Part shown: piece after piece, positions 35,261 through 47,350 of the stretch
How the letters are laid out: each line of letters begins with the position of its first letter
Numbering within the stretch: position 1 is the stretch's first letter
NCBI RefSeq assembly: GCF_010389155.1
Contig: NC_057766.1
Location: 28,839,516-28,903,515 of the forward strand
Origin: Erigeron canadensis
Taxonomy: Eukaryota > Streptophyta > Magnoliopsida > Asterales > Asteraceae
Reading direction: 5' to 3'
DNA length: 64,000 nucleotides
Notes under the pieces: model-generated
What the model saw: the letters and a program-made list of their open reading frames with translations, nothing else
Told to the model about the DNA's origin: nothing
Database searches by the model: none
Translations under genes and position numbers: made by a program

Positions 35261-38200
35261 TCATGGTTTGATATTGGCCTCGGCTTCAGCAGATTGTTTA
35301 GCAAGCTCTGCTAGCTCTCTACTGAATTCACCAGCTTCAAATCCAGATGCTTTAGCAAGTTGTGGGAACTCTTGATATCCCTTCAATACCTACGGTCCAG
35401 GAAAAAGTAATGCCTTATAGATGGAAACTACAAAAACTTTTCAAGATGTGAAAAGTTGTAAAATAAATGTTAACTTTGGACCCAAAATATACCTGGTCCA
35501 TGAGATCCTTAAAATTGGTCGAAAAAAATTGGCATCTTAAACATTGACTAATGTATGACGAGTCAAACATTGCAGTTATAAAAAAAATTCAGCTTGGACG
35601 GTGTGTGAATATATAAAGCTTGTTCCAATGATAAGTAACAGGGACTGGGTTTAACATAAGGATTACACAAAGACGATCCACACTTTTGTACTAAACAAAA
35701 TCTGTCTTGCATTTTCTGTAAAGATACAATTCTTTGGGCAATTTTCAGGTAAACCATTACAACAATGAAAACAGGGTTGCAAGATTATAGTTTATGTAAG
35801 CGTCCTCACCTGGCCATTTATCACCCACATTGGAAAACCTTCTATTTTGACCTTCTTACATTCCTGGCTTAATTCAGTTCCATTCTGGAATCCATCTGGG
35901 AAGCATTCAACATAGTCCAACAGCTTTGCTGCTTCACGTCCAAACATCTAGACAAGTACCAAAAATCATGTTTAATACTCTGCACGATTAGCGCAAGGGA
36001 TAAAAGCATGCGACTACAGAGAGGAAAAATCAAAATTTCAAATATAATAAGCTATTAAGCTCAATTTGACGTTTTAGAATGCATGGCAAGCTCTACAACT
36101 AAAAATTAGAAGTTATGATTTCCAGTTTGATGGAAGTCTGACGTCCACATACAGTGAGCTAATTCAAGTGCCAGAAAGAATGTGGGGACTGACATTTAAT
36201 GGATGTTGGTCATTAAAATGATAATCTCAACCGGAACTGTGCAATATTACCTGTCACCCAACCCACCCATTTAGCAATCTTGACTATCCACATATAGGAT
36301 CTTCTATATTGGAATGAATATTTCAACTTATGCAATAAGATGAGGCATGGAATTGACCTAGTATTAAGTTTCAATGTTGTAAAGAGTTCATACATTTCCA
36401 GTTCATAGAGTTTGGTGTCAGAAGACAATACAAATGTGAGGCATGTAATAGGCATACTAACACTGTGGGCATTAAGGACGTAGTAACAGTACTTGCTACA
36501 GAAGTAAAGTAGTGAAAAAGACTCTATATAACAAAGCAAATTAAGCATGAATCACAAATAAATGTTCCACAAATTCATGTTTGACATCTTATTTCATCAC
36601 GTTTGTTGCTAATAAACAATATATGCAGACACATGGAGGATCTAAATAACTAATAGATGATTTAATACACTTGTAATTTGTAAAGCGTCTTCCAGTTTAG
36701 TGTACCTGTTTCTGCTCTAAACAATGTGAACACCAGAAAGCTCCATACATTTTAGCTCCAACAGAACGCAAATGCGCTGCAAGTTTAAGAGCTAAAGGAC
36801 TTGATGGTGCCTTGATCTCGGTTGGAGTGTATGGCATGAATTTCTCTCCAAAGCTGCAGGCAAAAAGGAGAAAAAGGAGAACAGGATAGAGATTATTATA
36901 CATGAATAGTCCTGATACACAAGTATATGAAAACAGAACAGAATACAGTAGATATAATATCAAACCACAAAATTTCACCTGATCAATGAAAATTAAAAAG
37001 AAGAGAGACATAGGAAATTAGGAATACTGTTTTTATAATAACAGTGAAGTTACCGTTCAGGGGGAGGAAGGCTTGCACTATATGAGTTGCTCAAAGCAGC
37101 AAAAACCAGACCAGCTATACATAACTGCAGACCCACTTCATCTCGGATCTTTTGCCACCCCAAAATCTGCAAAAAATTAGCTAAATGAAAATGTACACAT
37201 GCACATAGCTAAGCAATAAGGAAAATAACCAACAAGGAGTTGGCCTAGTGGTTAGGGAAGCACTTGGTGACTTTAAGGTCCCAAGTTCGATCCCTGCTTG
37301 GCACCCAAAACAATTCTTTTAAGGTATCCGTTACCTAAGAAGCCTAGACTCCACATGTGAAGTTCTAAAGATGCGGGTTTGATCCTTCGGGGTGCCCAGA
37401 TCATGTGGGGATTAGAATGGAGGTATTTTACCAGCATCATATGGCTCATAAGGGGTGAGTCAATGGGTTTCCAATTGTGGTACCGGGGCTAGGGATACCT
37501 TCATTTACTCTTTTTTAAGCAATAAGGAAAATATGCCATGGTAATTAAGCTTTATCATTAACAACTTTAACAGACCATCAAAGCATAATAACTTGAATAT
37601 TTAATTACATAGTGTCATAGCCTTTTTATCCATAGTAATATCTATCTTATTTAACATTTGTTTCGCCCAATGCCTGCCCACTCAAACAATGTGGAGAAAT
37701 GTTTCTGTAAAAGAACTCTGCTTAGAAGTTAAAATTGTACCTTGGAAGTAGCGAAGAACAACGAGAATGACAACAGAACTGACACTAAACAGTAGGGACA
37801 AGAAGCTCCTGGAAATTGTGTGTTTAAAATGTATAAAAAGTATGCGCTAGCAGTTGCCATTGAGGTAGTTGTCCCAAGTAAAATTAATCCACCACTACTT
37901 TCATCGATCCCAAAAGGTAAGTCCTTTGTAGCCAACTTTAGTGCAAGGAATGCTGCAGCGCCGTATGCAACCATTCCAATCAAGGGTAGAGGAATACCTA
38001 TAAAACCAGAAAAACCATGTTCAAGGTCCTCTTCAGATAGATCACCCATGACTTTAGCTGCTTACCAGTTTTGTGTATGGCACTTATTTCTTAGTGCAAT
38101 TATTTGTGATTGAAGAAATGATACGTAACAGAGCAAAATTCATCAAATTATGTTCCTGGGACCATTATTATTTCTTTTGACATGATGGTCAAATGGTGTG

Positions 38201-40097
38201 TCCTTCACAGAAATGAATGCACCTATAACATCTAACCATCAACAACGGAAGAATAATTGACGGTGGAATTTCTCAGCAGCATTCACATTTTATGAGATAT
38301 CCTTAAGATAGGAATTCAAAGCTACCTTCTTGAGTCGTTAAAAAGAAACTCCCTTGTAATACTTCTGTTTTTTAATTCCCGGGGTTCTAAAGATTACATC
38401 CAATAGAGTTAGCAAATCTTTTTAAGAAGTAACCTTCAATTTTTCCATCTTTACTAATCTAATATTGTTTGGAGTCTTTTCGGCATCTTGCCGACATTTT
38501 ATCTAATAAAAAGTTGGCAGTTTCAAATAATATTACTTAGTCTTACAAGTATCGGAGTTCTAAATAATTTTTGTGGAGAAATGGGACGTTTCCTAAACAT
38601 TTCTCGAACCCGGTAGTCAACAAAATGATTTGTACAACCAGTATGCATGCAACCATACTCCCACTTTGTGAATCATGGACTATGTCCCATACTCCTACTA
38701 TTTGACTACAGGGTTCTACACTTTCTTTTCAAGATGACATGCCTAATTTTTCAGGCCGCATTTCTCAAATTCATAAGGTTACTAAACATGTTTGGAAACA
38801 TTAATTTGCGTTTGTAGTTATAAGATTGCATAGGGTGGTTATGAACATTGGTATTCAGAAAAACATTAACTGTTTTTGGTAAACTAAATTCGGTTTATAA
38901 CACTTTGTAGCTTGTAAACAGAGATAACGAATCCACCCCAAAATTTTATGCTTTCATGGTTTATGATACATGGATCAACTATTTGATTTTACAGTATGAG
39001 GTTTCCGACCAAATTATGAAATCGATACAAGATTTTGTTATGCTAAATATAGCATTTCACCTTATTTAGCTCAAAAAAACAAACACATGAGTACGTATAT
39101 TACAGAAAATTCGTAGTCAAAAAACAGGTAGTTACCGAAGAACGCACTAGTTGTAAATGCTGAGTCATGGCTGTCCTAATTTCAGCTCAACCCAATGCAC
39201 ATAACTCATGATAGCAAAAAGAAAATTTCCGTGTCTAATCTTCCAAGTATAAACAGATCATTGTGTTTGTAAAAGTTCCATCCTTTTTCACTTCAATTGC
39301 AATGCTAATCCTACTAATAAGTAACCCACTACCAACAAATCCATTGGTAGTCCGTTCCAACCAAAACCGACATTTTCACTATTCACCTCAAACCTACTAC
39401 CCGTGTAACCTAATTCAAGTTATGATGACGATTTCATACAGTTTGTTCGAAAATCGAAACCCCTAATGCCAACTAGTCTAAATACAAAAAGCATTAGCTA
39501 GCCATCACAAAAGCAACTCAATTTAGCCATAAAACCAATCATATTTATAACGAAAGAGTACACATACGAAAGAAAGGAAATATCGTACCGTAAACAAGAG
39601 CATAATTGCTGTTAAGGATATCGCCGCAAGACCCACCACCAACGGGACAAAAGGCATCCAAACCAGTGAGTTTAGAGTAGTACAAGTAAGTCGTTTCGAG
39701 AAATCCTAACCCGCCGATACCCGCACACCAACTATATGATGAAATGCCACCTCCACCACTAGAAGAAGATAATGAACTACTACTACTAGAAGAAGAAATT
39801 TCAGAATCTACTGAATCTCTGTTACTACTACTAGTTGGTTCATTTAAGCATTTTACTTGTAACAATACTAGTCTCCTTTCAAGAAACCTACAATTCTTTT
39901 AATAATTACACAAATATATATATGGTCAGATCAAGTCAAAGTGTGTATATATATATATATAATATGATAGATATAGATATGAAAAGTGTGTTTGGGAACT
40001 AATAGGATACCTTGTTGAGTTTGACTGAAAATGAAAGAGGATAACGATGGGAGAAAAGGGTGGTGGAAGATGAGAGGTTGGTGGAGAATGTTGCCAT
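35261..40097 (-). CDS. LTO1: Thiol-disulfide oxidoreductase LTO1 (VKOR-thioredoxin fusion), chloroplastic
   Basis: Thylakoid membrane protein that forms disulfides in lumenal proteins and is needed for photosystem II assembly in Arabidopsis. Minus-strand exons: 40097-40011, 39887-39589, 37997-37741, 37166-37054, 36853-36706, 35947-35810 and 35389-35261. Exon 1 encodes a Ser/Thr-rich transit peptide (MATFSTNLSSS). The VKOR domain shows AFCPVGGGSCGD and the CxxC GASCPYCL among hydrophobic helices; the C-terminal thioredoxin-like domain has GAFWCSHCLEQK and KIEGFPMWVINGQ. All exons from the second on are in phase, but the exon 1/exon 2 junction with the obvious GT and AG is one base out of frame (see findings). 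A SINE occupies the third intron. Confidence 0.9.
37228..37516 (+). mobile_element. tRNA-derived SINE in an LTO1 intron, 17-bp TSD
   Basis: A box-like TGGCCTAGTGGTTAGGG and B box-like CCAAGTTCGATCCC near the 5' end; a second B-box-like GGGTTTGATCC near 37376; T-rich 3' end. Flanked by a perfect 17-bp repeat AAGCAATAAGGAAAATA at 37211-37227 and 37517-37533. Opposite in sense to LTO1. Confidence 0.9.
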
Positions 40098-42030
40098 GGC
40101 TGTACGGTTGACTGCTGCCGTGTCGTTGCCGTGCCGGTTATGTTCTGGCCGGTATCTACAAGTCTACCAGAGTAAGTACTACAGTACTATTTTGTTAAGT
40201 TTATTTTTTGGACTTTTTTCTTGGTTGATATTTTGTTTTAGTATTATTTTTCTCGTGAATTTGCGATTTTCACGTGCAATGAGTACATAAAAAGTGGATA
40301 ACCCAAATCAGAATGACATCGTTATAGATACTAACCTAAACCCACAAATAGTATTTGCTAGAAACGTTTTTAATTGTAGTCATTACATAATCCACTTAAA
40401 CACAGAAAAATCTTTCATATATTAAAAAAAATTTACAAAAATATCCTTAAATAACAAATACCCACTAAGGCACAATAGTTTTACAAGCGACTTACCCAAC
40501 TTCTCTAAAAGGAAAGACTCCATATATATATACGGTAGAGAAAATGTCCCGAGTCAATGTTCAAGTAAACCAAACCACTTGAAGAGGAATAAAAGCTCCA
40601 AATCGAGTTCTCTTTGAGCATGTTTTAATGTCATGGACAAGTATGAACGCATACATTATAAATATCTTATAGTAAGTTACAAACCCGGTTGGTTTTGCCT
40701 CTGTTCGTCCTAAATGCTAAAGTTAATATTTTATACTAGTTAACTTGTCTCACGTGCATACCACGTGAGATTAATTTTATCCATCCTTTTAGTTTTTTCT
40801 TCGCTTGTAACACATATCCAACCAAAAATCCAATTCATTCATGTCACTAGCAAACAACCTAAGATATAAGGGGGTGTTTGTTATGATGGAATGGAAAGAG
40901 GAGAAAAGGAATGAGAAAGACTTCCTTTGTTTGTTTGCTCAAAAGAAATGGAATGGGAATGGAAAAGGGAGAATTCTATTCTTTACAAATTATATAGAAT
41001 GAGTGAGAATGAAAAAAAAATGTTATTTTCAATATGTTATATGTATTAAATTTATTATTATTTAAAATTTTATATTATTTTATATATTCATTCTCTGTGG
41101 GTACCAAACAACGGAATTCATTCTCTTTCCAGATACATATTCTCTTTCTCACATTTTTCATTCATGATTACATTTCCATTCTCTATGATTCACTCCTACC
41201 AAACATCCCCTAAGAACTCCTACAACTAGATATTAATGAGAAAAAACATGATGGAAAGATGAAATGGTCTCATCAATTACATTAGTAAATATATATAAAA
41301 AATACTTCCAATGAATAATTAAAAAAAAAAAAAATTCTACTGGTAATCACAATTTTACAAACACAACCTTATTATCATTTTATTATAATACACTGCCACT
41401 ATCGTCGTCACCGTTACTTCGCCACCACACGCCACCGCCATCACTCACGCATCGCGCGGATATCCTTCTGTTATCTTATAAAACATTTAGCCGTCCTCCC
41501 ATTTTAAGTTTCAAACTTTGATGTATCTAATTTGCCTTTTTATATTTTTATATCTCTATCAATTCACTAATAATGTACCAGAAACACCACTTTATATTTT
41601 TATATCTATCCTAAACAAAAAGATTATTTAAACAAGAACACTATCACACATTATCCACATTCTTTGACACCACCCCTTACCTTGCTACCACCTCCAAACC
41701 CTATCAACATTCCACCAAAAACTATTATTTACCCTACTAGCTATTTTACAAAGAAAAAAATTTGGAAAATCTAAAACCTATTTAATATCAAGTTTTTTCT
41801 TCAGAATGTAGGAAAGGGCCTCCAATGTCAAATAAAAATAAAATGAGGTGCCTTCTTGTCTTTTAACCAAACTCAACGACTTTACCTTTTTTTTTCCCCA
41901 TAAAAAAAAAATTTTAATAAATAGCGTCGAAAGTCCTCTTTCTATTTTTCTCTCTGAGACAAAACAAAAACCCTAGAAAAAGATAAAATCGGGATCTAGG
42001 GTTCTTCTCTTCAAAACTAAAAAAAAAAAA
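40098..42030. other. Divergent intergenic region LTO1 / SR45a
   Basis: Shared upstream region of two divergent genes. It holds a Tourist-like MITE (40870-41210), a GCC/CACC-rich segment (about 41396-41460) resembling Helitron 3' regions, and a pyrimidine-rich 5' UTR with CCCTAG-type motifs before the ATG at 42031. Confidence 0.5.
40870..41210. mobile_element. Tourist-like (PIF/Harbinger) MITE
   Basis: Ends GGGGGTGTTTGTT and inverse AAACATCCCC, flanked by TAA at 40867-40869 and 41211-41213, the 3-bp target of Harbinger elements. Inner parts (GAATGGAAAG / CATTTCCATTC) are also inverted. 341 bp, between LTO1 and SR45a. Confidence 0.8.
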
Positions 42031-45000
42031 ATGGTTAGCTGTTCTTCCATTTCTATATCTCTCGATCTATACTTACATTTAATTATATATATATATAACA
42101 TTATATAATTTCCATTATTTTGCAGGCTGATTCTCCTCGTGGAAGGTAAACCCTAGTCTCCCCTAACTTTTATTTTTATTCCATTTTTTCTTTAATTTTC
42201 CTTGATTGTTATTATTTTATTATTTATTACTATTTATATGTAGTTTTAGTCGAAATATTTTTGTAGACGAAGTTGATTTTAATTTTTTTTTTATAATTAT
42301 TATATGAAATTTAATGTTTGATATGTGTGAATTCGAAGATATATATAGTTGTATGTAGCTTGCTTCCAGCTTAAATTGTTGAAATGTATACGGTTTCGAT
42401 GATCGATAGTATCTAAACATGTAATGAAAGTTCTAGTGAGGGAGATATTAGTATTAAAATGCACTTTGTATTTTGTTTTGTAGCATGATTTGATAAAATA
42501 TAAATTGTTTGGAGTGTAGTTAATCGATCGGTTAATTCGTTTACTGTTTGTTTTAAGCCGGCGATGTTGAGGTTTTGGCGATGTGAATATGTGTATCTTT
42601 ATTGCATGCTAGATAACAAGTTAATTCTTGTTATATCATTATGGTGTAGTTGAGATATGATATCGGTCTTGTATTCTGCTGATACATATAGGTATTCACG
42701 CTCTCCTAGTCCTCAGTATGAAGCACCGTCCAGGTCAAGGTCAAGGTCTCGTTCTAGATCGAGATCCTGGTCAAGGCCGCCGAGAGGCAGGCCTGCAGCT
42801 AGATCTAGGTCCAGAAGTCGTGGAAGGTACTTTTTTAGCTTTGTCTCGGGATAAATTATCATATGCTTATTAAGATTTTAGCCTGATTATGATGATGGAT
42901 GTTTGTTTTTAAACTTTGGCAGGGAGGACGAGGTTGTAAACCCTGGAAATACACTTTATGTTACAGGCCTATCTACACGTGTTACTCAAGAGCAGCTTGA
43001 AGAACATTTTTCAAAGGAGGGAAAGGTTAGTTGATTTCAATGACCCTGTATATGGTTTCTGATGTATAATGATAGGTTGATGTTGTTATTTATATCTTTT
43101 AATAAAAAACGGTCATTAGATATTAAGTTTTGGTGGGAATTTTGACTCCAATTATTGAATAGATGTTGAGGTATTCTGTATTTTACGGGTATCATTGTCT
43201 TACATAAGCTATCGATGCGATGACAACCTCTGCCATTTTATGTATGGTAAAATGAAAAAAATATTTAAAAGTTATAGGCCTATATCATATTGACACATGG
43301 CTCTTTTTGGATGTCCTTTATTGATATAGAAAAGTCTTTCAAAAGCCTTATTTCCCTTTATCATGCAGTGTGTTTTCACTTTTTCACCTGCTATACTCGT
43401 CCCGTGCCTTTGTAATTTAAACCAGTGTTAAATTTTATAGTATGTGCAAGGAGGATTTAATAATTTTGTGAAAACGAATATCTTCTTTGTTACTTTGTAT
43501 AAATCCATATTTAATGTACGTATCTTTATGCCGCCTGCTTAAATAATTATTGCATATTTTGCTTTTACTTCACAATATCCATCTTATGTACTTAACTGCG
43601 ATGACTAATGAGTAACGACTACTGCTTTTCAATTAGGTGGTAAACTGTTTTCTGGTTGTGGAGCCTCGTTCTCGCATCTCCCGTGGCTTTGCTTTCATAA
43701 CGATGGATACTCTTGAAGATGCCAATCGCTGCATAAAGCATCTTAATCAGTCGGTTCTTGAACATCGCCAAATAACTGTTGAGAGGGTAAGTCATATTGG
43801 CTCTGGTGGTGTTTTAAGCACTGTTTCAGTTTGACTCCAAGGTTTATGTTACTGGCTATATTGGATCAGTTATGTCGGCAGCAATCAAAGTTGATGAGTT
43901 CATCAATGCAACTTTTAAACAGCTTGATCAATGGCCAGCTAAAACAGCATCAATCATTTCACATGCATCATCTGATCAACTAAACATATCAAGCTTATTG
44001 CTCAACTTTATACAACATCGGCATACATTCAACTATCTACTAATCAACGGTCAAAATCAACAGCAAATTTATTCAACTATCAACTAATCGACGGTCATAA
44101 TCAACATCTAGCCAAGCTTTAATGGCTGATGGGTACTAGCTGCATGCATTTTCTTTTTATTTTTCTTTCTTGAACCATTTTTATCATCACATTAGTTATA
44201 GAGATTTGGTCCAGTCTCTCATTTTTGGGTTTTTTTTGGGGGTTTTAACCTTTGATAATTATGTCTTTCTTTATAGTATGCATGCTGAATAGCTGTTTGT
44301 GCATATCTAGTCCATTTTTTTTGGTAGAAAGAATTATTACTTGAGTGCTTTCATTTGTTTGTTTTCAGTCACGAAGGAAACGTGCCAGGACTCCAACACC
44401 CGGCCATTACTTAGGCCTGAAAAACACCAGGGACACAGGTAATTTTCCCCCTTTTATCTGCTGAAAGTTCAATGGTTAATTGGTTAGGTTGGTAATGGGT
44501 CAATGCAGGAAGCTTTTTTGGTACTGGTGGAAGGGGTGAGGTCGGGTCCATTTGGAAATACACCGTGTCTTTATATTAATGTTATACGGAGTATATTAAT
44601 AATATTGCTCCTCTTGAATACTTCAATAAATGTTTAAGGTCTTGTGGGTTTTGATTTTTGAAACATACTTGGGCTAATTTAGACCCATTTTCATATAAGC
44701 TAGTTTTCTTATTTACCTGGCTAACCTCTAATAGCTATAAAATAACCTGATTTGAGTTCACAAGTACAAGGGGCTGCATTAGCGACCTCTACGTATGGTT
44801 TCATCCTGATGGAATTTGGCTCTTATCTTTTAGGCTATCGTGGTGATAGAGGAGGCAGGTATCGTGGTGGCTCTGGACGGGATGACCATGGATACCGGAG
44901 ATCTCCAAGGAGGTCACCACCACCATATAGAGGTGGTCGTGATTACTCTCCACCTCCAAGGAGGTCCCCACCACCATATAGAGGGGGTGGGCGTGAATAT

Positions 45001-45117
45001 TCACCACCTCCTAGACGCTCGCCTTATCATGGTGGCAGATCAAGGAGGGAGCGAACAAGGTCTCCTCCATATTCTCCTCCTTACAGAAGTCCTGAGAGAC
45101 ACTATACTCGTCGCTAG
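42031..45117 (+). CDS. Serine/arginine-rich splicing factor, SR45a / Tra2-like
   Basis: Nuclear splicing regulator with N-terminal RS, one RRM, and a C-terminal RS/PPYRGG region. Exons: 42031-42033 (ATG only), 42126-42145, 42692-42826, 42923-43025, 43637-43786, 44369-44438 and 44834-45117; phases close at 254 residues. After MADSPRGRYSRSPSP there is a run of SR dipeptides, then NPGNTLYVTGL (RNP2, residues 64-69) and SRGFAFITM (RNP1, 103-110), ANRCIKHLNQSVL, and RARTPTPGHYLG, matching plant SR45a in order. The tail alternates RRSPPPYRGG-type repeats ending RHYTRR. Start choice: ATG followed directly by GT; joining it to GCTGATTCTCC keeps the frame, while reading through gives an unrelated frame. 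The long introns are typical sites of alternative splicing in SR genes. Confidence 0.88.
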
Positions 45118-46408
45118 GCTAGTTTTTTCTCAGGTGCTGCTGAATGCTGAGCCAAAAATATGTTATGAGAGTGGAGTTGTTAAATTGGTAGATGTTTGTC
45201 TTTGTTTCTGTAAGACGGTGAATTCGGCAGATATTCATGTTTAACCTATTGTGAACTATACATTGTCAATGAAGTCATATGTTAAGGATTTTATTGGTGG
45301 TTTTAGTGGTTACTTCTTTAAGTTATCATGGATTGGCTGCTTGTTGAAGTTTTCATGGTTTGGGTACTTGTTTAATGTTTATACATCATGGTTTGCTACT
45401 TAACTATATTATATTCATGGTCGTCTTAGTTCCAGGAAAAATTTTAGATGGGGAAATTCGTTCAGTTTATAATTTTAACTGTGTTGTAATTGCTGGCGTA
45501 AGTATTTGAACCTGGTACTCTATATGTCCTACCTCCTATTATGTTTTTTTTGTTTGTCTTTTTTGCATTTGTTGTGTGTTATCGGCTTCCAAGCATACAT
45601 TGTAATTTGCAGGATTATAAGTTAATACCTTTCAAATGATTGGAATTAACTTGATTTCTTTGGAACATAGATAGTTGACAGGATGACGAGCCATAGTATA
45701 ATGCTCAGAATATATTACAAAGCTTGATTCTGGCATTTTCTATATCCTACTCTTCCTTCATTTAACAGAATGGTGTTTAGGTATACACAATCTTCTACTT
45801 CATTTTACCTTGTTTTTGTGAGAACATTGAAAGTTATGTTTAATGTTTAGTATGACTCTCATTGCTGCCTCAACAGACATGATCACCTTGTGTTTAGTCG
45901 AACTCTCATTGCTGCCTCAATAAGCCTCATAATATAACATAACTTGAAAAATAAAATTAAGATATGATTAGTTTATGAAGTTTTCGTTACATCTCGTCAA
46001 TTTTACCCTCATATTTAATGCATATTTAACTTGAAAAATTGTGATTATGTTAATTAATCAAAGGTATAGCAGGCAAACAAACGAATAGTTAGTGAATTTT
46101 TGTAAAAGATGGACAATAAGTTGAAACAAACTTAGATTATAAGGTACATAATTTAATGGGACGGAGAAGTACCATTTTATAACCAAATTTCAAGTTAAAC
46201 AAGATCAGATCGAAACAAGATCGTAAGATCTTGAATAGAATCGAGTTCTTAACATTCCGTCAAATTCCATTTTTTCAAATTCCAATTCCACTTCCAAAAA
46301 CATTTCGTGAACCAAAAGCGCCTTTAAAGGTTTTCCAGACAAAGACTGAAAAATGTATTCGTGCCGCAGCCACAATTAAACAGAGTGTATGAACTCCCCG
46401 CCATAACA
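45118..46408. other. Intergenic region SR45a / PPR
   Basis: SR45a 3' UTR and AT-rich spacer; a short near-duplicate (ACTCTCATTGCTGCCTCAA at about 45856 and 45901) is present. No gene or clear element recognised. Confidence 0.4.
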
Positions 46409-47350
46409 ATGGCGACACGACAAGCCACAATGATACCTTTTTTTACAACATTACTAGATTCATGTTTCACAACAAAAAACCTAGAAAAACTCAAACAAAT
46501 ACACGCCAAAACAATCATAACCGGCATTTCCCGCCACGATTTTATTCGCTCAAAACTAATTTCTTCGTATTCATCTTGTTCTCAATTACACCAAGCATCG
46601 ATTATTTTCTCATACACTAACCGCCAATCCACATTCCTCTTCAATACCCTCATCAGATCGTATTCGAATATCGGATACTTCTCCGATTCGCTTGATCTTT
46701 TTCGGAAAATGACCCGAGATGGGAAACGAATAGACCGGCATACGTTACCGGCTGTTTTGAAGGCGTGTGCGGGTATTCCGGCTTTATGGATGGGGGATTG
46801 TGTTCATTTGGTTATGATTAGAAGTGGGTTTGATTCAGATGTTGTAAATTTGAATGCTTTAGTGACAATGTATGGGAAATGTGACAAATTGGGGTATGCG
46901 CGTAAGGTGTTTGATGAAATGTCTTACAGAAATGTGGTTACTTTTTCGGCTATGATGAATGCTTATGGGATTCATGGGAAGTGTAATGAGGTTTTTGAGG
47001 TTTTTGAGAGGATGGTTAATGATGGGGTTGAGCCGGATGAGGTGACGTTTACTGGGGTTTTGACGGCGTGTAGTCATAAGGGGTTTGTTGATAAAGGGGT
47101 GGAGTATTTTGTGATGATGACGGAGAGGTTTGGAGTTAAGCCGAGCTTGGAACATTATACGTGTATGGTTGATATGTTGGGGAGGGCTGGGAGGGTTGAG
47201 GAGGCTGAGATGATGGTTGAAGAGATGGATGGTGTTCCTGACGAGGTGTTATGGAGTGCGTTATTGGCTGCTTGTAAGAAACATCGGAAGGTGGAAGTGG
47301 CCGAGAGGTTGGCAGAAAAGATATATGGTAGACAGTTGGTTTCAACATAG
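46409..47350 (+). CDS. Pentatricopeptide repeat protein (PLS-type, short, intronless)
   Basis: PPR proteins bind organellar RNA. This intronless gene encodes 313 residues from the ATG at 46409 (MATRQATMIPFF); an in-frame ATG lies at 46427. The start TLLDSCFTTKNLEKLKQIHA is the usual beginning of plant PLS-class PPRs. Repeats follow: FLFNTLIRSYSNIGYFSDS, HTLPAVLKACAGI, NLNALVTMYGKCDKLGYARK, VTFSAMMNAYGIHGKCNEV, VTFTGVLTACSHKGFVDKG, EHYTCMVDMLGRAGRVEEAE, and the E-like LWSALLAACKKHRKVEVAE. It stops early in the E region with no E+ or DYW domain. With about eight motifs it is short for the class, perhaps an internally reduced member. The 3' half is markedly G/T-rich on the coding strand. Target unknown. 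Confidence 0.88.
   Translation: MATRQATMIPFFTTLLDSCFTTKNLEKLKQIHAKTIITGISRHDFIRSKLISSYSSCSQLHQASIIFSYTNRQSTFLFNTLIRSYSNIGYFSDSLDLFRKMTRDGKRIDRHTLPAVLKACAGIPALWMGDCVHLVMIRSGFDSDVVNLNALVTMYGKCDKLGYARKVFDEMSYRNVVTFSAMMNAYGIHGKCNEVFEVFERMVNDGVEPDEVTFTGVLTACSHKGFVDKGVEYFVMMTERFGVKPSLEHYTCMVDMLGRAGRVEEAEMMVEEMDGVPDEVLWSALLAACKKHRKVEVAERLAEKIYGRQLVST

Noticed and set aside
37237..37310. Possible tRNA gene
   Set aside because: A and B box-like sequences are present but there is no cloverleaf; a 17-bp target duplication shows it is a SINE.
44801..45244. Other-frame open stretches over the last SR45a exon
   Set aside because: Shadows of the repetitive RRSPPPYRGG coding exon.
46361..46408. Earlier non-ATG start for the PPR gene
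   Set aside because: The frame is open upstream, but the first ATG in frame is at 46409 and gives the normal family N-terminus.
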